Assembly (NCBI GenBank): GCA_946535985.1
Contig: CAMNDY010000021.1
Span: 1-33,036 of the forward strand
DNA length: 33,036 bases
From: an uncultured Treponema sp.
Lineage (GTDB): Bacteria > Spirochaetota > Spirochaetia > Treponematales > Treponemataceae
Direction: 5' to 3'
Shown: piece after piece, positions 26,395 through 33,036 of the stretch
Numbering within the stretch: the stretch's first letter is position 1
How the letters are laid out: each line of letters begins with the position of its first letter
Position numbers and translations under genes: made by a program
Notes under the pieces: model-generated
The model's input: the letters and a program-made list of their open reading frames with translations, nothing else
What the model was told of the DNA's origin: nothing
The model's database searches: none

Positions 26395-28812
26395 ATGCGT
26401 AAACGGTTTTTTGGCCTCTTATTTATAGTTTTTTGTACTTTTGCTGCTTTTTCTCAGGAAGATGACAGCGACTGGTTCTGGGGCCATCCAATATCAAAAA
26501 TTGAATTCGAAGGTCTTAAAACAGTAAAAAAATCAGACCTTACAGGTATAACAGGTTCGCTTATTGGACAGGCATTTACCGAAGAACTTTACATCGAAAT
26601 GATAGACAGGCTTAATGAACTTGACTATTTTGAAGATATAGAACCTTATGCAAATCACGATAAAGATCCTGATAAAATCCTTCTTGTTTTTAAAGTTAAA
26701 GAATATCCTTCAATTTACAAGGTTGAGTTTTCGGGAAACCAGAAAATCCGTAATGGTGAACTTCGAGAAAAAATAAAAACAAAAGCAAGTGATATTTACA
26801 ATGAAAGCCGCCTCTTAATTGATGAGCGACTTATTCGTGATCACTATATAGAAAAAGGTTATACAGACTCCACTGTAACTCATAAAGTTGAAACAAGACC
26901 AGAAGGTGTTTTAGTAACCTTTATAATCAACGAAGGACGTAATACAGTTATCAATGAAATTCACATTACCGGAAATACAATTGTTTCTGAACGTGTTCTT
27001 AAAGGAAAAATCTCATTAAAAGAAGTTGGCTTTTTAAAAGACGGTGCTTTTAAGAGTTCTTCTTTGGAACAGGATAAAAGAACAATTATCAGTTATTACA
27101 ATGAGCGTGGTTATATTGATGCAAATATTCTTGACGTAAAAATAGATTCAACAGATAACGAAGAAAAGCAAAGAATAGACCTTTCTATTACATTTGTAAT
27201 TCAGGAAGGTGCACAATATACCTATGCCGGTCTTACTGTTACTGGAAATCAGATTTTTACAAGTGAAAAACTCATTTCTTTAATGAAGTTAAAGGAAGGA
27301 GCAATTTTTAATGCCGTAAAATTTGAAGAAGGTCTTTCTGCAATCTCTGGTGTTTATTATGAATCCGGTTATATGTCAAATGGCTTTTATCCGGTTCCTT
27401 CTAAAGATACAGACCGAAAAGAAATTTCATACAATCTTGTTATTGAAGAAAGAGTAAGAAGTCACGTAGAAAATATTATTGTAAGCGGAAACAGTAAAAC
27501 AAAGGATTATGTAATTACACGTGAAATTCCTCTTGAACCTGGTGATGTTTTCTCCCGCGATAAAATTTTCTCTGGTATGAGAAACCTGTATAACCTGCAG
27601 TATTTTGGAAACGTTATACCTGATGTAAAACCCGGTTCAGAAGACAACCTTGTAGACCTTGTAGTAAATGTAGAAGAGGGCTCGACAATTTCGGTAAATG
27701 CCGGTATGTCTTTCTCTGCTGTTTCTGAGCCTGATGATATTCCTATTTCGCTTTTGTTCTCGCTTACTAACTCAAATCTTTTTGGAGAAGGAAAAACTCT
27801 TTCTACCTCTGTTAATATTGCTCAAAAATCACAGACACTTGATTTTTCTTATGGACAGAACTGGATTGGAGATCTTCCAATTCAATTTAGTGAATCGCTT
27901 TCATTCTCTCATTCAAAAAGCTATAAGCCTGTCATGATGTACCAGCCAAATGGACTTTATGATCAGTACAATTACTATATGAATTACGAAGGCTATTCTG
28001 CAACGCTGGGAACTGCCTTTAGAAGAAGATGGAATCCTCGTTTTGCAATTCTTTCTCTTGCCGGTGGTTTGAATAATACTCTTACAAGATATGAATACGA
28101 TGAAACTCGCAATGTTCCTGTTGATTCAGGTATTTCATTGTTTGCAAACCGACTTGGACTTATGAACTCTTTATGGACAAGCTTTTCTATTGATGACCGA
28201 GATATTAACTATGATCCATCAAAGGGATGGTTTGCAAGCCAGCGTTTTGCCTTTAATGGACTCATTCCAAAGTTGGAAAAGGAATTCTTCTTAAGTTCAG
28301 ATACAAAACTCGAAGGTTATCTCAAAGTATTTGACTTTACATTCAATGAAAAAACAAATATCAAGGGAGTCCTTGCTGCATACACAGGACTTTCTATGCT
28401 TTTCCCTATTAACAATTCTGTAATAAGCGATTCTAATAAACCTTATATCGACGGACTTTTTACAGGTCGTGGATGGACAGATCTTTATCGCTCTGCAGAA
28501 ACAAAAGGAAAGATTTTATGGAATACTCAACTTGAATTCAGACTTCCGATTGTTCCAGGTATTATTGGTGTAGATTTCTTCCACGATGCAGTTGCAGTAA
28601 AGCCGGAAGTAAATCAACTTTTCTCTGACTTAACCTTAGATGATTTCTACTTTAGTATGGGCCCTGGAATACGCTTCCTTATGCAGCAGTTCCCGCTTCA
28701 CCTCTTGTTCACCTGGAGATATCAGATAGTTGATGGAAAAGTTGTATGGGGTGGAAAGAACAATTATGAAAAATTCCAGTTTGTTCTTTCATTCAACCTG
28801 GTAAATAGATAA
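26395..28812 (+). CDS. bamA: outer-membrane protein assembly factor BamA
   Basis: Core of the machinery that folds beta-barrel proteins into the outer membrane (Omp85 family, the Tp92-type protein of T. pallidum). A signal peptide occupies 1-20 (FCTFAAFSQ). Residues of about 30-430 form a string of POTRA domains, five by repeat spacing, each showing a V-x-G-x-x-x-I/V pattern (for example INEIHITGNTIVSERVLKGK). A 16-stranded barrel follows to 805. The conserved loop-6 motif (V/I)RGF appears as GRGW at 691-694. AGGAG at 26385-26389 is 5 bases before the ATG. The gene order tamB-bamA-skp supports the call. Length is normal. Confidence 0.96.
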   Translation: MRKRFFGLLFIVFCTFAAFSQEDDSDWFWGHPISKIEFEGLKTVKKSDLTGITGSLIGQAFTEELYIEMIDRLNELDYFEDIEPYANHDKDPDKILLVFKVKEYPSIYKVEFSGNQKIRNGELREKIKTKASDIYNESRLLIDERLIRDHYIEKGYTDSTVTHKVETRPEGVLVTFIINEGRNTVINEIHITGNTIVSERVLKGKISLKEVGFLKDGAFKSSSLEQDKRTIISYYNERGYIDANILDVKIDSTDNEEKQRIDLSITFVIQEGAQYTYAGLTVTGNQIFTSEKLISLMKLKEGAIFNAVKFEEGLSAISGVYYESGYMSNGFYPVPSKDTDRKEISYNLVIEERVRSHVENIIVSGNSKTKDYVITREIPLEPGDVFSRDKIFSGMRNLYNLQYFGNVIPDVKPGSEDNLVDLVVNVEEGSTISVNAGMSFSAVSEPDDIPISLLFSLTNSNLFGEGKTLSTSVNIAQKSQTLDFSYGQNWIGDLPIQFSESLSFSHSKSYKPVMMYQPNGLYDQYNYYMNYEGYSATLGTAFRRRWNPRFAILSLAGGLNNTLTRYEYDETRNVPVDSGISLFANRLGLMNSLWTSFSIDDRDINYDPSKGWFASQRFAFNGLIPKLEKEFFLSSDTKLEGYLKVFDFTFNEKTNIKGVLAAYTGLSMLFPINNSVISDSNKPYIDGLFTGRGWTDLYRSAETKGKILWNTQLEFRLPIVPGIIGVDFFHDAVAVKPEVNQLFSDLTLDDFYFSMGPGIRFLMQQFPLHLLFTWRYQIVDGKVVWGGKNNYEKFQFVLSFNLVNR

Positions 28813-28852
28813 TTTTCAATAAATCAATTTGTATAACAAAGAGGTTAGAAAA

Positions 28853-29377
28853 ATGAAAGTAAATAAAAAACTTTTTGTACTTGCTCTTGTATTCATTTTT
28901 GCCGCTGCAGGTGCATTTGCACAGCAGATTACAAAATTTGGTGTAGTCGATACATCAAAAGTTTATAGTGCATATTTCCGTAATTCTGCACCTGTAAGAA
29001 ACTACGAAAAGAAAAAGTCAGAGTTTCAGGAAGAAATAGAAAAACGAACACAGGAACTTAAAAATCTTCAGCAGAAAAAGCTTGAATACGAAAAGAACGG
29101 TAATGACAGTCAGGCTTTAAGACTCGAAGCAGAAATTACAAAGAAAACTGATTATCTTACAGAATATACAAATGCCAAAAACGTTGAGCTTGAATCAATG
29201 CTTAAATCTCTTGAATCAAGTGATGACTTTTATAAAAAACTTTACAACACCCTTGGCCAGATTGCCGAAAGCGGCGGTTACAGTATGATTTTGAGTCTTC
29301 AGGCTTCAAACTCTATTTTGTGGTACAGCAATTCTGTAGATATAACAGATCAGGTAATACAAAAACTGGGCCTTTAG
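28853..29377 (+). CDS. skp: OmpH/Skp family periplasmic chaperone
   Basis: Small periplasmic holdase chaperone for unfolded outer-membrane proteins. ATG 28853 is chosen because GAGG at 28841-28844 is 8 bases upstream. An in-frame TTG at 28829 would add eight residues that disturb the signal peptide. The product is 174 residues: signal peptide 1-23 (ending AFAQ), FGVVDTSKVYSAYF (the beta-strand and turn typical of Skp), a charged coiled-coil region at about 50-125 rich in Lys and Glu (the tentacles), and closing helix and strand (GGYSMILSLQ). It sits between bamA and mutS, as in other spirochaetes. Confidence 0.9.
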   Translation: MKVNKKLFVLALVFIFAAAGAFAQQITKFGVVDTSKVYSAYFRNSAPVRNYEKKKSEFQEEIEKRTQELKNLQQKKLEYEKNGNDSQALRLEAEITKKTDYLTEYTNAKNVELESMLKSLESSDDFYKKLYNTLGQIAESGGYSMILSLQASNSILWYSNSVDITDQVIQKLGL

Positions 29378-29385
29378 AGCGACAA

Positions 29386-31995
29386 ATGGCAGACAGTGAA
29401 AACCTTACACCAATGATGATTCAGTACCGCTCAATAAAAGAGCAGTACAAAAAAGAAGTTGTATTTTTCCGTTTAGGAGACTTCTACGAGATGTTCGATA
29501 ACGATGCCGTAGAAGTTTCTCGTCTTTTAAATTTAACATTAACACATCGTGCAAGTCAGAAAATGTGCGGCATTCCATACCATGCGGCAAAGGTTTATAT
29601 TGCTCGCCTTTTACGCCTGGGAAAAAAAATCGTTATATGCGAACAGGTTGGAGAGATTCCTCGTGGTGGTAAGGGAATAACTGAACGTAAGGTTGTAGAA
29701 ATTATTACACCGGGAACTGCAGTAGAAGCAGAATATCTTGAAGGAAACAGGGCAAATTATCTTGCAGCGCTTTCTGTTGTAAAGGGGCGGGTTGGTTTTG
29801 CTTTTATTGATGTAACTACTTCTTCTTTTAAGGCCACCTCCTGGCCTGCAAACAAAATGGGAGAAAACTTTGCAAAGGAATTAAACCGGGCTGGGCCTAG
29901 AGAATTACTGCTGCCACTCTCCTTAAAAAATAATGATGACATTCAAGGTGTACTTGCCGGTAGAAGTGAAATTGCAGTTTCTTATTATCCGGACTGGGAT
30001 TTTAATATTGAGTTTTCATACAAACGTCTTTTACAGCAGTTTAATACCTTGTCGCTAAAATCTTTTGGGTTAGAAGAGACAGATGCAGAAATTGCTCCCG
30101 CAGGCTTTTTGCTTGATTATCTTGATAAAACTACAAATACAAAAATTCCCCATATTACCGAAATCATAAAATATTCAGACTGTGATTTTCTTATTATGGA
30201 TGATTCTTCCCGCCGCAATCTTGAAATTACAGAAAATATGCGCGACGGAACTTCATCCTATTCTTTAATTGAATGTGTAAATTATACAAAAACTGCAATG
30301 GGAAGCAGACTTTTGCGAAGCTGGCTTATGTTCCCCCTTACAGACTGCAATGCCATTTATACAAGGCAGGATAGAATTACTTCTCTTTATGAAGACAGAG
30401 ATGTTTTAATTAAACTTCAGACAGATTTATCTGTAATACTTGATGTTGAGCGTCTTGCAGGACGGGTTGCAATGGACAGAGCCCATCCAAAAGATTTACA
30501 GGCCCTGCGTTTAAGTCTTGAGTCTTGGGCAAATATAAAGGAATATCTTACAGGTTACGATTTTTCATTTATAGAATCAGAAACTTCAAATGCAATTATA
30601 GAGCTTATTCAAAACTCAATTCTGGACGATCCTTCAACGTCTCTTACAGATGGCGGTATCATAAGACCGGGATGGTCAGAGGAGCTTGATCACTGGCGGC
30701 AGATTCATGACAACTTTAATAAAGTCCTTGAAGCTTACGAAGAAGAAGAGCGTGATAAAACCGGAATAAGCACTCTTAAAATTAAATACAATAATGCAAG
30801 CGGATACTTTATTGAAGTTTCAAAAGGAAAGCTTTCTGCCGTTCCTGCTCATTTTATTATGCGACGTGCTTTGGTTAATGGAGACCGCTATACTACCGAA
30901 AAACTTCAGTCTCTCGAAATGCAGCTTAATGAAAGTTCTACAAAAATCCTTGAGCTTGAGCGCGATTTATTCCTTGAAGTTCGTGAACAGATTAAAAAAC
31001 ATATCCAGTATCTTTTGCAGCTTGCAGACGAAATTGCAACTACAGATGTTACAGCTTCTTTAGCTTTTGCTGCGATCCAGAATCGCTGGGTTCGGCCTCA
31101 AATAGACAATTCTACAGTTTTTGAGATTACAGAAGGACGACATCCTGTTGTAGAAGCTCATTTACCAAGCGGAGAGTTTGTTCCAAATGATGCAAAAATC
31201 AGTGCAGACCCAAATGATGGCATCCCCGCTTTTGATTTAATTACCGGACCAAACATGGCTGGTAAAAGTACCTATCTGCGCCAGAATGCTTTAATTGCAC
31301 TTTTAGCTCAAACAGGTTCTTATATACCTGCTGTAAAAGCCCGCATTGGCATTGTAGACCGCATTTTCTGTCGTGTAGGGGCTAGTGATAATCTTGCAAA
31401 AGGAGAATCTACCTTCCTTGTTGAAATGATGGAAACTGCAAATATCCTTCGTGCTGCTACAAACCGTTCCCTGGTAATTATGGATGAAGTAGGCCGCGGA
31501 ACTTCTACCGAAGATGGTCTTGCAATTGCCCGTGCTGTGTCTGAATATCTTTTAGATAATGTAAAATGTAAGACTATGTTTGCAACACATTATCATGAAC
31601 TTACAAGAATGGAGCATGAATCGCTTCAAAAACTCTGTCTTCAGATAAACGAAGAAAACGGCAGTCTTGTATTTATGCGTAAGGTAATTCCCGGCATTAC
31701 AGAAAATTCTTATGGTATTCATGTTGCAAAGCTTGCAGGCTTGCCTCAAAGTGTAATTGACCGGGCAAATGTAATACTTCAGCATATTCAAACAGTTGCC
31801 GCCGATAAGCCTGTTATGGAATCTGATATTCCTGATATTTCTATGTCACAGCCTCAAATTACAAATACACCGGGGCTTTTCAGCGATGAAGAAATAATTA
31901 TTTCCGAAATCCTTTCCTGCGATACAGATAATATGACTCCAATGGAAGCCTTAAAAATGCTTTCAAAGTGGAAAAATGAACTTTTAGGAAAATAA
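29386..31995 (+). CDS. mutS: DNA mismatch repair protein MutS
   Basis: Mismatch-recognition ATPase (869 residues from ATG 29386; upstream frame is only the tail of skp). The N-terminal mismatch-binding F-x-E motif is F33-Y34-E35 in LGDFYEMF. Walker A GPNMAGKST is at 621-629 and Walker B VIMDEVGRGTSTEDG near 697, followed by the dimer-contact FATHYHEL. Core and clamp domains fill 250-580. The C-terminal tail ends in a helical MTPMEALKMLSKWKNEL typical of tetramer-forming MutS. The stop of skp is 8 bases upstream, so it is cotranscribed with envelope genes although functionally unrelated; the arrangement is conserved in spirochaetes. SD is weak (AGAG, 29376-29379). Confidence 0.97.
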   Translation: MADSENLTPMMIQYRSIKEQYKKEVVFFRLGDFYEMFDNDAVEVSRLLNLTLTHRASQKMCGIPYHAAKVYIARLLRLGKKIVICEQVGEIPRGGKGITERKVVEIITPGTAVEAEYLEGNRANYLAALSVVKGRVGFAFIDVTTSSFKATSWPANKMGENFAKELNRAGPRELLLPLSLKNNDDIQGVLAGRSEIAVSYYPDWDFNIEFSYKRLLQQFNTLSLKSFGLEETDAEIAPAGFLLDYLDKTTNTKIPHITEIIKYSDCDFLIMDDSSRRNLEITENMRDGTSSYSLIECVNYTKTAMGSRLLRSWLMFPLTDCNAIYTRQDRITSLYEDRDVLIKLQTDLSVILDVERLAGRVAMDRAHPKDLQALRLSLESWANIKEYLTGYDFSFIESETSNAIIELIQNSILDDPSTSLTDGGIIRPGWSEELDHWRQIHDNFNKVLEAYEEEERDKTGISTLKIKYNNASGYFIEVSKGKLSAVPAHFIMRRALVNGDRYTTEKLQSLEMQLNESSTKILELERDLFLEVREQIKKHIQYLLQLADEIATTDVTASLAFAAIQNRWVRPQIDNSTVFEITEGRHPVVEAHLPSGEFVPNDAKISADPNDGIPAFDLITGPNMAGKSTYLRQNALIALLAQTGSYIPAVKARIGIVDRIFCRVGASDNLAKGESTFLVEMMETANILRAATNRSLVIMDEVGRGTSTEDGLAIARAVSEYLLDNVKCKTMFATHYHELTRMEHESLQKLCLQINEENGSLVFMRKVIPGITENSYGIHVAKLAGLPQSVIDRANVILQHIQTVAADKPVMESDIPDISMSQPQITNTPGLFSDEEIIISEILSCDTDNMTPMEALKMLSKWKNELLGK

Positions 31996-32001
31996 AAGTC
32001 A

Positions 32002-32021
32002 GTCCCTGGGCCTGTCGAAGG
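32002..32021. repeat. GTCCCTGGGCCTGTCGAAGG interspersed repeat
   Basis: Second copy of the repeat at 16422, differing at two of 20 positions, lying 6 bases after the mutS stop. It is intergenic here. It does not form a terminator hairpin with a T-run. Confidence 0.65.
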
Positions 32022-32065
32022 TAAAAAAATAAAAAAAAATCAAATTTCTTCTCAAAAAACTTCCC

Positions 32066-32077
32066 ATTTTCGAAAAT
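32066..32077. promoter_or_regulatory. 12-base palindrome upstream of comF
   Basis: ATTTTCGAAAAT is a perfect palindrome about 20 bases before the comF start, in an A/T-rich gap of 101 bases. It could be an operator. An A/T-rich gap makes chance palindromes likely, so support is weak. No SD precedes the comF start; TAACTA at 32086-32091 is a weak -10 candidate. Confidence 0.2.
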
Positions 32078-32096
32078 TAATTCGTTAACTATAGTG

Positions 32097-32870
32097 ATGA
32101 AAAAAATTTGGTATCTTGTAAAGCTTGGAATTAAAGCTTTTCTTAGACTTGTATTTGCCTTGATATCCGGCGGAGAAGAATGTGTCGTTTGCGGGAAGAA
32201 GGCATTTTTGTACCCTCTATGCAGGGATTGCAGAAAAGAATATCTTTCCATCAAAGACCGTGAGCTTTTTCAAGGCCGTTGCCGCATTTGTGGAAAAGAA
32301 TTGCTTTCGACTCAAGAAACCTGTTTTGATTGCCGCATAAAACCTGTCGTTGAGCATGTGGATAAAATGCTTCCTATTTTTCCTTATAGAATCTGGAATA
32401 AAGAGCTTATGTTTATGTGGAAATCGCAGGAAATCAGAGCTTTATCCTTGTTTTTTGCAAAGATACTTGATGGAGTACTTAAAAAACTGGGGGTAAAGGT
32501 AATAATTCCGGTTCCTCCTCGCAAAGGTAAACTACAGGAAAAAGGTTGGGATCAGATTGATGAATTATGCAATCTGCTCGAATACATTTATGGTTTTAAG
32601 ATTCTGAGGATTTTGGAGCGAGCAACAGTTATACAGCAGAAAAAACTAGGCAGAGAAGGGCGCCTGGAACAAATTGGAAAAGCCTATAACCTTGTTTCGC
32701 CTGAAAAACTGCAGAAATTATTAAAACCATTCGATGGAAAGCTTCCAAAAGAGGTAATTTTGCTGGACGATGTCTGCACCACCGGCGCCACCCTGGAAAG
32801 TTGTTCCATTCCACTAAAGGAGGTGAATATAGAATCAATAATAGGAATAACGCTGTTTATTGTAGATTAA
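32097..32870 (+). CDS. comF: ComF-family phosphoribosyltransferase-like protein
   Basis: Double-zinc-ribbon plus phosphoribosyltransferase-fold protein, 257 residues from ATG 32097 (GTG 32094 is also in frame). Numbered from 32094, the N-terminal cysteine pairs are C30/C33, C43/C46, C63/C66 and C77/C80, fitting two zinc knuckles. The PRPP-binding motif VILLDDVCTTGAT is at 221-233. IPVPPRKGKLQEKGWDQ is the other family block. ComF is required for DNA uptake in competent bacteria, but related proteins are widespread and no other competence gene is in the window, so competence cannot be inferred. It is separated from mutS by 101 bases and may be its own transcription unit. Confidence 0.85.
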   Translation: MKKIWYLVKLGIKAFLRLVFALISGGEECVVCGKKAFLYPLCRDCRKEYLSIKDRELFQGRCRICGKELLSTQETCFDCRIKPVVEHVDKMLPIFPYRIWNKELMFMWKSQEIRALSLFFAKILDGVLKKLGVKVIIPVPPRKGKLQEKGWDQIDELCNLLEYIYGFKILRILERATVIQQKKLGREGRLEQIGKAYNLVSPEKLQKLLKPFDGKLPKEVILLDDVCTTGATLESCSIPLKEVNIESIIGITLFIVD

Positions 32871-32913
32871 AAAACAAATTAATAGGCGGGTCCCAGCGAG
32901 ACGCAAAGCTTAC

Positions 32914-32934
32914 CAAGTTTTCTTCGAAAACTTG
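32914..32934. repeat. perfect hairpin after comF
   Basis: CAAGTTTTC, loop TTC, GAAAACTTG: nine paired bases with a three-base loop. No T-run follows, so a stand-alone rho-independent terminator is unlikely. Confidence 0.6.
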
Positions 32935-32936
32935 CG

Positions 32937-32972
32937 GAAAAAAATGTGGTTCTCTGCGTGAGCATTTTTTTC
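32937..32972. terminator. A-tract/T-tract hairpin, possible bidirectional terminator
   Basis: GAAAAAAATG (32937-32946) pairs perfectly with CATTTTTTTC (32963-32972). The inner CTC/GAG extends the stem after a bulge (TGGTT) on the 5' side. The A-tract/T-tract layout resembles the outer stem of the 13452 element and could terminate either strand. Confidence 0.4.
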
Positions 32973-33020
32973 ATACATGATTCAGGGCTTCCGCATTATA
33001 AATATTAAAATAAAATCTAG

Positions 33021-33036
33021 TGGCGCGAAGGAACAA
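33021..33036. repeat. possible 5' edge of a second copy of the 13452 element
   Basis: TGGCGCGAAGGA (33021-33032) matches TGGCGCGAGGGA (13461-13472) with one difference in 12. The last four bases differ. The window ends here, so the rest of the copy cannot be seen. Confidence 0.4.

Noticed and set aside
29320..29385. Upstream extension of mutS into skp
   Set aside because: Residues do not match MutS; the family begins at MADSENLTP near 29386.
31996..32065. Terminator after mutS
   Set aside because: The repeat there gives no stable hairpin followed by T residues; A-tracts alone are not enough.

Overview
The window looks like the chromosome of a gut- or rumen-type Treponema (Spirochaetota). 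It has moderate to low GC, diderm envelope genes, and the block tamB-bamA-skp-mutS in the order that, from memory, is shared by Treponema pallidum and Borrelia. The species cannot be named from the sequence. All supported genes are on the + strand and packed tightly, with several ATGA-type overlaps. No tRNA, rRNA, CRISPR array, prophage or insertion sequence was seen.

Region 1 (1-6390): uvrA (excision repair) is followed directly by an LptD/OstA-like outer-membrane protein. The Shine-Dalgarno (SD) of the second gene overlaps the uvrA stop, and its start codon lies inside a short interspersed repeat. Region 2 (6449-13428): phoH, a 7TM-HD phosphodiesterase (PgpH-like), ybeY, a CorC/HlyC CBS protein, a secreted TPR protein and a secreted FN3/TPR protein form one probable operon, combining RNA/ribosome maturation, nucleotide signalling and envelope proteins. 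Region 3 (13429-13681): a 253-base gap holds a complex nested inverted-repeat element (13452-13609) and a good promoter placed so that prfB would be leaderless. Region 4 (13682-31995): prfB with its programmed +1 frameshift, a PEGA-type membrane protein, ftsY, a lipoprotein, lolC-lolD-lolE, tamB, bamA, skp and mutS run with almost no gaps. Membrane targeting, lipoprotein sorting and outer-membrane protein assembly are therefore encoded in one string. Region 5 (31996-33036): a 101-base gap with a second interspersed repeat, comF, then a non-coding tail with two hairpins. The last 16 bases resemble the start of the 13452 element.

The parts that ordinary gene annotation does not explain are three kinds of repeat. 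(a) A three-way-junction element at 13452-13609, possibly with another copy starting at 33021. (b) A CGTCATTGCGAGC repeat that supplies the start codon and first residues of the LptD-like protein. (c) A GTCCCTGRRCCTGTCGAAGG repeat, once inside the C-terminus of a membrane protein and once between genes. Two candidate transcription-unit first genes (uvrA, prfB) lack an SD and have a -10 box almost touching the ATG, which suggests leaderless mRNAs. The c-di-AMP phosphodiesterase-like protein appears to have lost the core of its extracytoplasmic sensor domain while keeping both edges. I see no clearly new multi-gene system; the genes are mostly housekeeping and envelope biogenesis.
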